Assembly (NCBI RefSeq): GCF_018390695.1
Contig: NZ_JAHBGF010000028.1
Coordinates: 124,001-188,000, forward strand
Length of the DNA stretch: 64,000 bases
Direction of reading: 5' to 3'
Origin: Ancylobacter sonchi
Lineage (GTDB): Bacteria > Pseudomonadota > Alphaproteobacteria > Rhizobiales > Xanthobacteraceae
Below, piece after piece: positions 17,307 to 27,006 of the stretch. The position numbers and the translations under genes are program-made. Positions within the stretch are counted from its first letter, which is position 1. The number at the start of each line of letters is the position of its first letter. Under the pieces are notes generated by a model that was not told the DNA's origin, did no database searches, and saw nothing but the letters and a program-made list of their open reading frames with translations.

Positions 17307-18686
17307 ATGACGAATGCTGCAGGCGGCCGGGCGGCAAGCTTCGGCGAAGGGCCGGAGCCGACGGCTGCGGAGGCCGGGTTCATGCTCGCCCTCGAGGGTC
17401 TGTGCCGCCTTGCGCGCAAGATTTTCGACGTGCCGGCCGCCTCGTTGTGCCTGTCGGATGGCAGCGCCCAGTGGATCGACCTCGACGTCACGGCTGATCC
17501 GGCGGCCTGGGCGTTCGCCATGTCGCTCGATGGACGGCCCGACGCCACCGGCGGGCCCATGATCATCGAGGATGCCGCGCGGCATCCGGTCCTTGCCGGT
17601 CTTCCCTTTGCGAGTAGAGCGCCGTCGGTGCGGTTCCTTGCCAGCGTCCCCGTCGACGGCGCCGGCAGCGGGCGGCTGGCGGTGTTCGATACGCGGGCGC
17701 GCGAGCCGGGCGCCGAGGCGATCGCCCGGCTCGGCGAGATTGCCGCGCTGGCCGGCCAGTGCCTCGCCTTGCAGCGGCGGGCGCGGGAGGCGGAGCAGCG
17801 CGAGGCGGAGTTCCGCCTGCTCGCCGAGACCTCGACCGACACCATCGTGCGCGGCAATCTCGACGGCATCCGCCTGTACATCTCGCCCTCGGTGCGTTCG
17901 CTGCTCGGCTACGAACCGGAGGAACTGATCGGGCGCCGGGCGATGGAGATCGTCCATCCCGACGATCTCCCCGGCTTCGGCGCACTCATGCAGCGCATCC
18001 GCGCCGGCCACCTGGATGTCGGCACCATCGAGGTGCGCCAGCTCCATCGCGACGGCGGCTGGATCTGGATGGAGGCCTCGATCCGTCTCACCTACGACCG
18101 GGCGACCGGAGCACCCACCGGCTATGTCGCCTCGGTGCGCGGCATCGACCGCCGCAAGCGCGAGGAGGCGCGGCTCGAACATCTCGCGACCCACGATGCG
18201 CTTACCGGGCTCGCCAATCGCGCATTGTTCGGCGAACATCTCGTGCAGGCGACGGAGCGGTTGCGGCAGGGGGGACGGCGCTTCGCGGTGCTCTACATCG
18301 ACGTCGACCACTTCAAGCGGATCAATGACGGCTTCGGCCACCGGGCGGGGGATGTGGTGCTGCGCGAGGTCGCGGCGCGCTTCCGCGCGGCGCTCAATCC
18401 GGAGGACATCGTTGCCCGCCTCGGCGGCGACGAGTTCGCGATGATCCGCATGCTGGAGGCCGACCTCGCCGAGGCCGGCGCGCTGGCGCGGCGCCTCATC
18501 GCAGCGATGGCCGAGCCGATGAGCTTCGCGGGCACGACGATCCCGCTCGGGCTCAGCATCGGCATCGCCAGCGCGCCGGAGGGCGGTGGCGATGCCGATG
18601 CGCTGATCGCCCGCGCCGACGGCGCGCTCTACGAAGCGAAGCTGGCCGGGCGCAACACCTTCCGCTTCGCTTCCGGCACCGTCTAG
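17307..18686 (+). CDS. GAF-PAS-GGDEF diguanylate cyclase
   Basis: The 459-residue cytoplasmic protein has a GAF domain (about 25-160), a PAS domain with PAC tail (about 175-290) and a C-terminal GGDEF domain with an intact active site GGDEF at 373-377 and the downstream YEAKLAGRNTF ending. It should make cyclic di-GMP in response to a small ligand or redox cue. The inhibitory I-site normally reads RxxD five residues before GGDEF; here it is NPED, so product inhibition is probably absent. No EAL domain is present. Confidence 0.9.
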   Translation: MTNAAGGRAASFGEGPEPTAAEAGFMLALEGLCRLARKIFDVPAASLCLSDGSAQWIDLDVTADPAAWAFAMSLDGRPDATGGPMIIEDAARHPVLAGLPFASRAPSVRFLASVPVDGAGSGRLAVFDTRAREPGAEAIARLGEIAALAGQCLALQRRAREAEQREAEFRLLAETSTDTIVRGNLDGIRLYISPSVRSLLGYEPEELIGRRAMEIVHPDDLPGFGALMQRIRAGHLDVGTIEVRQLHRDGGWIWMEASIRLTYDRATGAPTGYVASVRGIDRRKREEARLEHLATHDALTGLANRALFGEHLVQATERLRQGGRRFAVLYIDVDHFKRINDGFGHRAGDVVLREVAARFRAALNPEDIVARLGGDEFAMIRMLEADLAEAGALARRLIAAMAEPMSFAGTTIPLGLSIGIASAPEGGGDADALIARADGALYEAKLAGRNTFRFASGTV

Positions 18687-18721
18687 CCCCGGTACCATCT
18701 GGCCCGGCGCGGGCGAGGCGG

Positions 18722-19933
18722 CTAGGCGGTCGCTTCCCATGCCGGGAACGGATCCGGCAGATGTTTCAGCTGTTCAGGGTCGAACAGCGTGGGCTTGAGC
18801 GGGCCGACGAGGCAGTCGTCGAGCGCGGCACGGATCGCGGCCTCGTCCATGTTCACGCCGATGAAGACCAGTTCCTGCCGACGGTCGCCATAGCCGGGCG
18901 TCCAGTGGGAGCGGAGCCACGAACGCCAGTCTTCCTGGGTGGGCCAGTGCGCGTGCGGGATCGCCGCCCACCACTGGCCGATCGAGCCGGTGCGGCAGAT
19001 GGCGCCGGCGAGCGACATCTCGCCCACGCGGCGCGGGCGGGTAGCCAGCCAGAAGAGACCCTTCGCCCGTATGAGGCCCGGCCAGGTGCGGGCGAGGAAG
19101 GCGTTGAACCTTTCCGGATGGAACGGCCGCCGCGCCCGGTAGACGAAGCTCGTCACGCCGTATTCATCGCTCTCCGGCACATGGTCGCGGAAACCGTTGA
19201 GCTCCTTGAACCAGGTCGGGTGCTCATGCGCCGCCTCGAAGTCGAAGCGGCCGGTACCGAGAATGTCCTTCAGCGGCACATGGGCCTGGTCGGTCTCGAC
19301 GATCAGCGCATCGGGATTGAGGGCCTTCACCACCGCGCGCACCTCCGCCCGCCGGGCGGGAGCGACATCGGACACCTTGTTGAGCACGATGACGTCGGCG
19401 AATTCGATCTGGTCGGTGAGCAGGTCGACCAGCGTGCGCCCGTCCTCCTCGCCGGCGGTCTCGCCGCGGTCGCGCAGGAAGTCGCGGCTGCCGAAATCCT
19501 TCAGGAGATTGGCGGCGTCGACCACCGTCACCATGGTGTCGAGCCGGGCGACGTCGGAGAGCGAGAAGCCGCCCTCGTCACGGAATTCGAAGGTGGCGGC
19601 GACCGGCAGCGGCTCGGCGATGCCGGTTGATTCAATCAGCAGGTAGTCGAAGCGCCCCTCGCCGGCGAGGCGCCGGACCTCGGCGAGCAGGTCGTCGCGC
19701 AGGGTGCAGCAGATGCAGCCATTGGTCATCTCGACCAGCTTCTCCTCGGTCTGCGAGAGATCGGCGCCGCCCGAGCGCACCAGCTCGGCGTCGATGTTCA
19801 CCTCCGACATGTCGTTGACGATCACCGCGACCCTCAGGCCCTCGCGATTGGCGAGGACATGGTTGAGCAGGGTGGTCTTTCCGGCGCCGAGGAAGCCGGA
19901 AAGCACGGTAACCGGAAGGCGAGGATCAGGCAT
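18722..19933 (-). CDS. CobW/COG0523-family metal-chaperone GTPase
   Basis: The 403-residue protein opens with [17 protein letters not shown] (Walker A), has the metal-binding [11 protein letters not shown] (CxCC) at about residues 72-82, ESTGIAEP, the guanine-specificity NKVSD motif and the CobW C-terminal domain. COG0523 GTPases insert or traffic zinc or cobalt. The start at 19933 is chosen for the GGAG ribosome site and because the P-loop normally lies within 10-20 residues of the N-terminus. A metalloregulator-like palindrome lies just upstream, favouring a zinc role (ZigA/YeiR type) over cobalamin synthesis; no cobalamin biosynthesis gene is nearby. Confidence 0.88.
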   Translation of the reverse strand: MPDPRLPVTVLSGFLGAGKTTLLNHVLANREGLRVAVIVNDMSEVNIDAELVRSGGADLSQTEEKLVEMTNGCICCTLRDDLLAEVRRLAGEGRFDYLLIESTGIAEPLPVAATFEFRDEGGFSLSDVARLDTMVTVVDAANLLKDFGSRDFLRDRGETAGEEDGRTLVDLLTDQIEFADVIVLNKVSDVAPARRAEVRAVVKALNPDALIVETDQAHVPLKDILGTGRFDFEAAHEHPTWFKELNGFRDHVPESDEYGVTSFVYRARRPFHPERFNAFLARTWPGLIRAKGLFWLATRPRRVGEMSLAGAICRTGSIGQWWAAIPHAHWPTQEDWRSWLRSHWTPGYGDRRQELVFIGVNMDEAAIRAALDDCLVGPLKPTLFDPEQLKHLPDPFPAWEATA

Positions 19934-19947
19934 GAAACGCGCTCCGC

Positions 19948-19977
19948 GTGTTAAGTGATACAATGTATCATTTACAC
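19948..19977. promoter_or_regulatory. Near-perfect 30-bp palindrome upstream of the CobW-type gene
   Basis: The element runs from GTGTTAAGTGATACA to TGTATCATTTACAC, with only two mismatched pairs apart from the centre; the core TGATACA-A-TGTATCA is perfect. It ends 14 bp before the start codon, so a bound repressor would block transcription. Size and position fit a Zur/Fur-family operator. I infer Zur from the COG0523 target; the sequence itself does not prove it. Confidence 0.6.
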
Positions 19978-20018
19978 GAAGAGGGCGCGCGATCAACCCT
20001 GGCCCGGCCGGTGGCGGC

Positions 20019-20861
20019 TCAGCCGGCCGGATCGGTCGTCCCGGCCCGCGCGACGGTGCGGGACGAGCGCAGGAAGGCGGCGAGGAAGAGGGCGCTCATC
20101 ACCAGCACGATGGTCGGCGCCGGCGCGCTGTCGAGGAAGAACGACAGGTAGACGCCGAGCAGCGAGGCGCCGACGCCGATCACCACCGACACCAGCAGCA
20201 TGGCGCGGAAGGTACGGGCGAGCAGGAAGGCGATGGCGCCCGGCGCGATCAGCAGGGCGATGGCGAGGATCAGCCCGACCGCCTTCAGCGCGCCGACAAT
20301 GGCCAGCGAGATCAGGCAGAGCAGCCCGTAATGCAGCACGCCGACGCGCAGCCCGATCGCCCGCGCCTGGGCGGGATCGAAGGCGTGCAGCAGCAGGTCC
20401 TTCCATTTCACCGCGATGATGCCGCCGACGACGAGGGCGACGAGGGCGCTCTCGCCGATGTCCCGCCACGCGACGCCGAGCATGTCGCCGAACAGGATGT
20501 GGTCGAGATGCACTTCGGACTGGATCTTGACGTAGAGCACCAGCCCGGCGCCGAACATGCCGGAGAACACGATGCCCATCACCGTGTCCTGCTTGATGCG
20601 GCTATTGTCCTTGAGATAGCCGGTGGCCACCGCGCAGGCCATGCCGGCGGCGAAGGCGCCGAGCGCGTAGGGCAGGCCGACGATGTAGGACAGCACCACG
20701 CCGGGGAACACCGCGTGGGAGATGGCGTCGCCCATCAGCGACCAGCCCTTCAGCACCAGGAAGCAGGACAGCAATGCCATCGGCATCGCCACCAGCGCCG
20801 AGATGACGAGGGCGTTGATCATGAAGTCGAACTGGAACGGGGCGAGCAGGGTGGCGGCCAT
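20019..20861 (-). CDS. sitD: SitD-like Mn/Fe ABC transporter permease
   Basis: The 280-residue integral membrane protein belongs to the ABC-3 permease family, with about eight helices and the cytoplasmic coupling region around [18 protein letters not shown]. It pairs with the neighbouring SitC-like permease to form the channel of a manganese/iron importer. It is the last gene of the operon, beginning 2 bp after the sitC stop. Zinc (ZnuB) is the alternative, but two distinct permease genes are characteristic of SitABCD. Confidence 0.88.
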   Translation of the reverse strand: MAATLLAPFQFDFMINALVISALVAMPMALLSCFLVLKGWSLMGDAISHAVFPGVVLSYIVGLPYALGAFAAGMACAVATGYLKDNSRIKQDTVMGIVFSGMFGAGLVLYVKIQSEVHLDHILFGDMLGVAWRDIGESALVALVVGGIIAVKWKDLLLHAFDPAQARAIGLRVGVLHYGLLCLISLAIVGALKAVGLILAIALLIAPGAIAFLLARTFRAMLLVSVVIGVGASLLGVYLSFFLDSAPAPTIVLVMSALFLAAFLRSSRTVARAGTTDPAG

Positions 20862-20863
20862 GG

Positions 20864-21724
20864 TCACGGCTCCATCGTCACGGCCCGCGCCGCCCGGCGC
20901 CGCGCCGCCAGCATGCCGTGCTTGGGGGCGAAGACGAAGGCGGCGAGGAAGACGAGCGTCTGCAGCACCACGATGATGCCGCCGGTGGCGCCGTCGAGGA
21001 AATAGCTGGCATAGGCGCCCGCCGCGCTGGTGAGCGCGCCGATGGCGACGGCGATCGCGAGCAGGCGCGGGAAGCGGTCGGTGAGCAGGTAGGCGGTGGC
21101 GCCGGGCGTCACCACCAGGCAGATGACCAGGAAGGCGCCGACCGTCTGCAGCGCGGCGACGGTGGAGGCGGAGAGCAGGGTGAAGAACATGATCTTCAGC
21201 GCGGTCGGCCGCAGTCCGATCGAGCGGGCATGCGCCTCGTCGAAGAACACCGCCATCAGGTCCTTCCATTTCAGCATCAGCAGCGCCAGCGACACCACGC
21301 CGATGATCGCGAGCTGCAGCGTGTCCTCCGGGGTGATGGCGAGGATGTTGCCGAGCACGATAGTCTGGATGTTCACCGAGGTCGGCGACAGCGACACCAT
21401 GAACAGGCCGAGCCCGAAGAAGGAGGAGAAGATCAGCCCGATGATGGCGTCCTCTTTCAGCCGGGTGCGCTGGTTGAGGAACAGCATGGCGGCGGCGGCC
21501 AGCCCGCCGGAGAAGAAGGCGCCCACCGCGAAGGGCAGGCCGAGCATGTAGGCTCCGGCGACGCCGGGGACGATGGCGTGGGAGAGCGCGTCGCCGATCA
21601 GCGACCAGCCCTTCAGCATGAGGTAGCAGGACAGGAAGGCGCAGACCGCCCCCACCAGCGCCGAGACCCAGATCGCGTTGCGCATATATTCGTAGCCGAA
21701 CGGCTCGGTGAAGAGCGCGATCAC
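20864..21724 (-). CDS. sitC: SitC-like Mn/Fe ABC transporter permease
   Basis: The 286-residue ABC-3 family permease has about eight membrane helices with the coupling stretch [18 protein letters not shown], parallel to that in SitD. Its ATG overlaps the sitB stop (ATGA). With SitD it should form a heterodimeric channel in the inner membrane for manganese or ferrous iron. Confidence 0.88.
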   Translation of the reverse strand: MIALFTEPFGYEYMRNAIWVSALVGAVCAFLSCYLMLKGWSLIGDALSHAIVPGVAGAYMLGLPFAVGAFFSGGLAAAAMLFLNQRTRLKEDAIIGLIFSSFFGLGLFMVSLSPTSVNIQTIVLGNILAITPEDTLQLAIIGVVSLALLMLKWKDLMAVFFDEAHARSIGLRPTALKIMFFTLLSASTVAALQTVGAFLVICLVVTPGATAYLLTDRFPRLLAIAVAIGALTSAAGAYASYFLDGATGGIIVVLQTLVFLAAFVFAPKHGMLAARRRAARAVTMEP

Positions 21725-22704
21725 GGCGTGCCCTCCCGCTCCGGGCGCCCGTTCTCCGATCGCTCGCTTGCCGGCCCTTCGCCTTCCTGCATTTCCCTGG
21801 CCGACTCCGTCTCGTCGGCGGTCTGGGGATGCATCGCGCCCTTCTCGCCATAGAGCACCAGCGGGCGTTCGTCATCGCTGAGCAAAGCGAGCTGGCGGCG
21901 GTCGTCGTCGGCGTGCAGCCCGGCGCCGCCGAGCACGAAATGCCTGAGCACGCCGCCGAAGGTCTTCTCCAGATTGGCCTCGGTGAAGATCTCGGTGGTG
22001 GGGCCGTGGGCGAGCACGGTGCCCTTGACCAACACGGTGCGGTCGCAGAATTCCGGCACGCTGCCGAGATTATGGGTCGAGACCAGCATCACCCGCCCTT
22101 CGTCGCGCAGCGCCCTGAGCAGCGCGATGATGGCCTCCTCGGTCTTCACGTCGACGCCGGTGAACGGCTCGTCGAGCAGGATGACGCGGGCGTCCTGCGC
22201 CAGTGCCCGGGCCAGGAACACCCGCTTCTTCTGCCCGCCGGACAATTCGCCGATCTGCCGGTGGCGGAAGGCCTCCATGCCGACGCGGCCCAGCGCGTCG
22301 CTCACCGCCTGCCGGTCGGCGGCGCGGGGAATGCGCATCATGCCCATATGGCCGTAGCGGCCCATCATCACCACGTCCTCGACCAGCACCGGGAAGCTCC
22401 AGTCGACCTCCTCGGCCTGCGGCACATAGGCGACGAGATTGCGCCGCAGCGCCTGCTCGACGCCTTCGCCGAGAATGGCGATGCTGCCGCTCGCCAGCCG
22501 CACGAAGCCCATGATCGCCTTGAACAGCGTCGACTTGCCGGAGCCGTTGACGCCGACCAGCGCGGTGATGGTGCCGGTGGGGATGGCGAAGCTGGCGTCG
22601 CGCAGTGCGGTGTGGCCGTTGCGATAGGTGACGGTGACGCTGCTGACGGCGAGGCCGGCGCCCGCTCCCACTCCCGCACCCGCTATAGGCGTCCGCGCGT
22701 TCAT
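21721..22704 (-). CDS. sitB: SitB-like Mn/Fe ABC transporter ATPase with long C-terminal tail
   Basis: The 327-residue ATPase shows Walker [11 protein letters not shown]-loop PQAEEVDW, signature LSGGQKKR, Walker B VILLDEPF and the H-loop STHN. It powers metal import through SitC/SitD. It is about 50 residues longer than usual: the last 45 or so residues are hydrophilic and rich in Glu, Ser and Arg, probably disordered. It overlaps sitA by ATGA and sitC likewise. Confidence 0.9.
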   Translation of the reverse strand: MNARTPIAGAGVGAGAGLAVSSVTVTYRNGHTALRDASFAIPTGTITALVGVNGSGKSTLFKAIMGFVRLASGSIAILGEGVEQALRRNLVAYVPQAEEVDWSFPVLVEDVVMMGRYGHMGMMRIPRAADRQAVSDALGRVGMEAFRHRQIGELSGGQKKRVFLARALAQDARVILLDEPFTGVDVKTEEAIIALLRALRDEGRVMLVSTHNLGSVPEFCDRTVLVKGTVLAHGPTTEIFTEANLEKTFGGVLRHFVLGGAGLHADDDRRQLALLSDDERPLVLYGEKGAMHPQTADETESAREMQEGEGPASERSENGRPEREGTP

Positions 22705-23660
22705 TGCGACAGCCCGTCGGCCAAGCCCTTGACCAGGGTGTCGGTGGTGACGCTGAGCAGGTCGACATAGGTCGGCACCGGGCCGTCGGCCTCGCTGAGC
22801 GAGTCGACATAGAGCACGCCGCCATAATGCGCGCCGGTCTCGCGCGCCACCTGCCGGGCCGGCTTGTCGGAGACGGTGCTCTCGCTGAACACGGCGGGAA
22901 TGGCGTTCTTGCGCACCGCGTCGATCACCTTGCGCACCTGCTGCGGCGTGCCCTGCTGATCGGCGTTGATCGGCCAGAGATAGAGCTCCTTCAGGCCGAA
23001 ATCGCGGGCGAGGTAGGAGAAGGCGCCCTCGCTCGACACCAGCCAGCGCTTGTCGGCGGGAATGGTGTCGAGCCTTGAGCGGATCGGCGCGATGGCAGCC
23101 TGGATCTTCGCCTTGTAGGTCTCGGCATTGGCCCGATAGGTGGCGGCGTTGGCCGGGTCGTGCGCGGCGAGGGCGTCGCGGATGTTGTCGACATAGATCA
23201 GCGCGTTCTGCGGCGACATCCACGCATGCGGGTTCGGCTTGCCGCTATACGGCCCCTCGGCGATGCCCATCGGGTCGACGCCCTGCGACACCACCGCGCT
23301 CGGCACGTTCTTGAGGTTCTGGAAGAATTTCTCGAACCACAATTCGAGATTCAGCCCGTTCCACAGGATGAGCTGCGCGCCCTGCGCGCGCTGGATGTCG
23401 CCGGGGGTCGGCGCGTAATTGTGGATCTCGGCGCCCGGCTTGGTGATCGATTCCACGATCGCGGCGTCGCCGGCGACGTTGCGGGCCATGTCGGCGATGA
23501 CGGTGAAGGTGGTCACCGCCTTGAATTTCGGCGTCGCCCCGTCCTGTGCCGAGACGCTGGCTATGCCCGCGCCGCCCATGAGGCCGACCGCGAAAGCCGC
23601 CGTCGCGAACCCTGCCGCCATGAAACCGGCCAGAACCATGCGCCTCGACCCATCGAGCAT
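22701..23660 (-). CDS. sitA: SitA-like periplasmic Mn/Fe-binding protein
   Basis: The 319-residue cluster-9 solute-binding protein has a signal peptide (cleavage after SVSA) and the metal ligands expected in this class: a His in [11 protein letters not shown], a His in NPHAWMSP, a Glu in SEGAFSY and an Asp in [10 protein letters not shown]. It lacks the His-rich loop of zinc-specific ZnuA, which supports Mn/Fe. Ribosome site AGGAGG precedes the ATG. It is the first gene of the sit operon and lies under a promoter flanked by two identical-type dyads. Confidence 0.9.
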   Translation of the reverse strand: MLDGSRRMVLAGFMAAGFATAAFAVGLMGGAGIASVSAQDGATPKFKAVTTFTVIADMARNVAGDAAIVESITKPGAEIHNYAPTPGDIQRAQGAQLILWNGLNLELWFEKFFQNLKNVPSAVVSQGVDPMGIAEGPYSGKPNPHAWMSPQNALIYVDNIRDALAAHDPANAATYRANAETYKAKIQAAIAPIRSRLDTIPADKRWLVSSEGAFSYLARDFGLKELYLWPINADQQGTPQQVRKVIDAVRKNAIPAVFSESTVSDKPARQVARETGAHYGGVLYVDSLSEADGPVPTYVDLLSVTTDTLVKGLADGLSQ

Positions 23661-23673
23661 CCCTGCCTCCTTT

Positions 23674-23739
23674 TGCGAATGACTTGCAAAATCATATTAC
23701 GCAAAGTCAGCTTCATTGTGCAACTGCGAATGATTTGCA
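23674..23739 (-). promoter_or_regulatory. sitA promoter bracketed by two Mur/Fur-like operators
   Basis: Two 15-bp imperfect dyads of the form TGCGAATGAYTTGCA stand at 23674-23688 and 23725-23739, 51 bp apart. Between them, reading leftward, lie TTGCAC (-35, 23723-23718) and TAATAT (-10, 23699-23694) with an 18-bp spacer. One box abuts the -35 and the other covers the likely start of transcription. This matches the known twin-site repression of rhizobial sitABCD by the manganese-responsive Fur relative Mur. Confidence 0.78.
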
Positions 23740-23769
23740 TATCAAAGAGCGTCGCTGATTATCTATTGA

Positions 23770-23799
23770 TTGACACGTTCGGGCATTGCGCCCCAACAT
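23770..23799 (+). promoter_or_regulatory. Candidate promoter of the nrdAB leader
   Basis: TTGACA at 23770-23775 is followed after 18 bp by CAACAT at 23794-23799. Transcription would then begin close to the 5' end of the cobalamin riboswitch. The -10 is weak. No NrdR boxes were recognised around it. Confidence 0.45.
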
Positions 23800-23805
23800 C
23801 TAGTC

Positions 23806-23992
23806 GTCACGGTCCCCCGCGTTGCGAGATTCGGGGGCTAAGAGGGAAGCCGGTGCGCCTTTCGGGGCAAGGCCGGCGCTGCCCCCGCAACTGTAAGCGG
23901 CGAGCCTTTGTCCATTCCGCGTCACTGGGGCGATGAGCCTCGGGAAGGCCCGGCAAAGGCGACGACCCGCGAGCCAGGAGACCTGCCGCGAC
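23806..23992 (+). ncRNA. Cobalamin (B12) riboswitch upstream of nrdAB
   Basis: The leader shows the conserved parts in order: GGGAAGCCGGTGCG near 23845, the GCCCCCGCAACTGTAAG core (23879-23896), the paired stem regions and the B12 box AGCCAGGAGACCTGCC at 23972-23987. Adenosylcobalamin binding normally turns off expression. It therefore should repress the B12-independent ribonucleotide reductase when B12 is available. Downstream, the CCCC at 24090-24093 can pair with GGGG at 24102-24105, the likely Shine-Dalgarno of nrdA, suggesting translational control. Almost the same leader precedes metE. Confidence 0.95.
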
Positions 23993-24115
23993 ATCATGAT
24001 CGTCCTCGGGCGGGGTGCCCCGGTGGAACGCTGCGACGCGTCGCCGGGCTGTCCTGCCTATTGGTGCGTCCACGTCCCGCTCGGCGCCTCCCCATCGCAA
24101 CGGGGTTTGCAGCCG

Positions 24116-26983
24116 ATGTCTCTCAATATCGAAGCCGAACGCATTGGCGTAAGCACGCCACCGCCGCGCTCCGTCATGTCCTCGCCCGCCGCGACGCCCG
24201 GCTACCAGGTGATCCGTCGCAACGGCGCGGTGACGCCGTTTGACGGCTCGAAGATCGCGGTGGCGCTGACCAAGGCGTTCCTCGCGGTGGAGGGCTCAAG
24301 CGCCGCCGCCTCGCGCCGTGTGCACGACATTGTTGCCGGCCTGACCGAGCAGATCGTCGCCGGGCTGACGCGCCGCGCCGATGCCGGCCGCACCTTCCAC
24401 ATCGAGGATGTGCAGGATCAGGTCGAACTCGCGCTGATGCGCGGCGAGCACCACAAGGTCGCCCGCGCCTATGTGCTCTATCGCGAGGAGCGGGCGCGGG
24501 AGCGCGCCGCGGGCAAGGCGGCGCCGGCCGCCGCCTCCGCCCTGCGCATGAAGGCCGCAGACGGCACGCTGGTGCCGCTCGACGAGACGCGTCTTTCCAC
24601 GCTGATCGCCGAGGCTGTCGCTGGCCTCGCCGACGTCTCCGCCGAGGCCGTCCTCACCGAGACCCGGCGCAACCTCTATGACGGCATCAGCGCGGGCGAA
24701 CTGGCGCTGGCGCCCATTCTCGCCGCCCGGACGCTGATCGAGACCGAGCCGAACTACACCCGCGTCTCCGCCCGGCTGCTGCTCGACAAGCTGCGCCGCG
24801 AGGCGCTGAGCTTTCTCGCCGGCGTTGCTGAACAGGCGACACAGCAAGAAATGTCCGTGCATTACGCCGACTATTTCACAAGCTACATCAAGCGGGGCAT
24901 CGAGGAAGAGCTGATCGATCCCGAGCTGGGCCGCTTCGATCTCGACCGGCTGGCGGCCGCCCTGCTGCCCGAGCGCGACCTCGCCTTCGACTATCTCGGC
25001 TTGCAGACGCTGTATGACCGCTATTTCCTGCATGCGCGCGGCACGCGCTTCGAGCTGCCGCAGGCCTTCTTCATGCGCGTCGCCATGGGGCTGGCGCTGC
25101 GCGAGGTCGACCGCGAGGCGCGGACCATCGAGTTTTACCGGCTCTTGTCCTCCTTCGACTTCATGGCCTCGACGCCGACCCTGTTCAATTCCGGCACGCC
25201 GCGCGCGCAGCTCGCCTCCTGCTTCCTCACCACGGTTCCGGACGATCTCGACGGCATCTTCAAGTCGATCAAGGACAATGCGCTGCTGTCGAAATATGCC
25301 GGTGGCCTCGGCAATGACTGGACGCGCGTGCGCGGCCTCGGCGCCCACATCAAGGGCACCAATGGCGAGAGCCAGGGCGTGGTGCCGTTCCTGAAGGTGG
25401 CGAACGACACCGCCATCGCGGTCAACCAGGGCGGCAAGCGCAAGGGCGCGGTCTGCGCCTATCTCGAAACCTGGCACGTCGACATCGAGGAGTTCCTCGA
25501 CCTGCGCAAGAACACCGGCGACGACCGGCGGCGCACCCACGACATGAACACCTGTAACTGGGTGCCGGACCTGTTCATGGAGCGCGTCGAGGCGGATGGC
25601 CCATGGACGCTGTTCTCGCCGGACGAGGTTCCCGACCTGCACGATCTTTATGGGGCGGCTTTCAAGACCGCCTATCTAAGCTATGAGGCGAAGGCCGCGC
25701 GCGGCGAGATGAAGGTGTCGAAGCCGCTGCGCGCCGTCGATCTGTGGCGTCGCATGCTGACCATGCTGTTCGAGACCGGCCACCCGTGGATCACCTTCAA
25801 GGACCCCTGCAACCTCCGCTCGCCGCAACGCCATGCCGGCGTGGTGCACTCCTCGAACCTGTGCACCGAGATCACGCTGAACACCTCGAATGACGAGGTG
25901 GCGGTGTGCAATCTCGGCTCGGTGAACCTGCTCGCCCACGTCACGCCGGACGGGCTCGACCAGGCGCATCTCGCCCGCACGGTGGCGACCGCCATGCGCA
26001 TGCTCGACAACGTGGTCGACATCAATTTTTACACCATCCCGGAATCCCGCCGCTCGAACCTGCGCCACCGGCCCATCGGCCTCGGCATCATGGGCTTCCA
26101 GGACGCGCTGCACGCGCTGCGCATCCCCTATGGCTCGGATGCCGCCGTGCGCTTCGCCGATGAGAGCATGGAGGTGGTGAGCTTCCACGCTATCGAAGCC
26201 TCCACCGATCTCGCCGCCGAACGTGGGCGCTATTCCAGCTATGACGGCTCGCTGTGGTCGCAGGGCGTCCTGCCGATCGACAGCATCGAATTGCTGGCGG
26301 AAACCCGCGGCGGACTGGACCTTGACCGCTCCACGACGCTCGACTGGGACGGGCTGCGCGAGCGGGTGAAGCGTGTCGGCATGCGCCATTCCAACACCAT
26401 GGCCATCGCGCCGACCGCGACGATCTCCAACATCTGCGGCGTGTCGCAGTCGATCGAGCCCGCCTATCAGAACCTCTTCGTCAAATCGAACATGTCCGGC
26501 GACTTTACGGTGGTGAACGGGTTCCTCGTCCGCGACCTTAAAAGCCGCGGCCTGTGGGACGAGGTGATGGTCTCCGACCTCAAATATTACGACGGCAGCG
26601 TCGGCCGGATCGACCGCATCCCCGACGAGCTCAAGGCGCTCTACGCCACCGCCTTCGAGATCGACGCCCAATGGCTGATCGAGGCGGCGGCACGCCGGCA
26701 GAAATGGATTGATCAGTCGCAGTCGCTCAATCTCTACGTCGGCAATCCCTCGGGACGGAAGCTCGACGAGACCTACCGGCTGGCATGGAAGCGCGGGCTG
26801 AAGACCACCTATTATTTGCGGTCGCGCTCGGCCACCCATGTCGAGAAATCGACGCTGAAGGGCACCGACGGCAAGCTCAACGCCGTGTCCGCCACCGTCA
26901 TGGCCGCGCCGATCAGCGTGCCGGAAACCGTGTTCGGCAAGGCCTGCGCCATCGACGATCCCGACTGCGAAGCCTGCCAGTGA
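24116..26983 (+). CDS. nrdA: NrdA, class I ribonucleotide reductase catalytic subunit with two ATP-cones
   Basis: The 955-residue protein has two N-terminal ATP-cone regions (about 25-115 and 140-235), then the catalytic barrel with [19 protein letters not shown] and the radical-transfer tyrosine pair in [13 protein letters not shown], and the mobile C-terminal CEAC. It reduces ribonucleoside diphosphates to deoxyribonucleotides together with NrdB. I start at 24116, downstream of the riboswitch hairpin; the upstream ATG at 23933 lies inside the riboswitch. Multiple ATP-cones are also seen in Chlamydia NrdA, agreeing with the class Ic features of NrdB. Confidence 0.95.
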   Translation: MSLNIEAERIGVSTPPPRSVMSSPAATPGYQVIRRNGAVTPFDGSKIAVALTKAFLAVEGSSAAASRRVHDIVAGLTEQIVAGLTRRADAGRTFHIEDVQDQVELALMRGEHHKVARAYVLYREERARERAAGKAAPAAASALRMKAADGTLVPLDETRLSTLIAEAVAGLADVSAEAVLTETRRNLYDGISAGELALAPILAARTLIETEPNYTRVSARLLLDKLRREALSFLAGVAEQATQQEMSVHYADYFTSYIKRGIEEELIDPELGRFDLDRLAAALLPERDLAFDYLGLQTLYDRYFLHARGTRFELPQAFFMRVAMGLALREVDREARTIEFYRLLSSFDFMASTPTLFNSGTPRAQLASCFLTTVPDDLDGIFKSIKDNALLSKYAGGLGNDWTRVRGLGAHIKGTNGESQGVVPFLKVANDTAIAVNQGGKRKGAVCAYLETWHVDIEEFLDLRKNTGDDRRRTHDMNTCNWVPDLFMERVEADGPWTLFSPDEVPDLHDLYGAAFKTAYLSYEAKAARGEMKVSKPLRAVDLWRRMLTMLFETGHPWITFKDPCNLRSPQRHAGVVHSSNLCTEITLNTSNDEVAVCNLGSVNLLAHVTPDGLDQAHLARTVATAMRMLDNVVDINFYTIPESRRSNLRHRPIGLGIMGFQDALHALRIPYGSDAAVRFADESMEVVSFHAIEASTDLAAERGRYSSYDGSLWSQGVLPIDSIELLAETRGGLDLDRSTTLDWDGLRERVKRVGMRHSNTMAIAPTATISNICGVSQSIEPAYQNLFVKSNMSGDFTVVNGFLVRDLKSRGLWDEVMVSDLKYYDGSVGRIDRIPDELKALYATAFEIDAQWLIEAAARRQKWIDQSQSLNLYVGNPSGRKLDETYRLAWKRGLKTTYYLRSRSATHVEKSTLKGTDGKLNAVSATVMAAPISVPETVFGKACAIDDPDCEACQ

Positions 26984-27006
26984 GCGGCGAAGAAGGAAAT
27001 ACGAGC

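Noticed and set aside
20019-23660. Zinc importer ZnuABC
   Set aside because: Two separate permease genes, no His-rich loop in the binding protein and Mur-like boxes point to Mn/Fe (SitABCD).
23933-24115. N-terminal extension of NrdA
   Set aside because: This segment is the cobalamin riboswitch and its output hairpin; the similar frame opposite metE is likewise the riboswitch.
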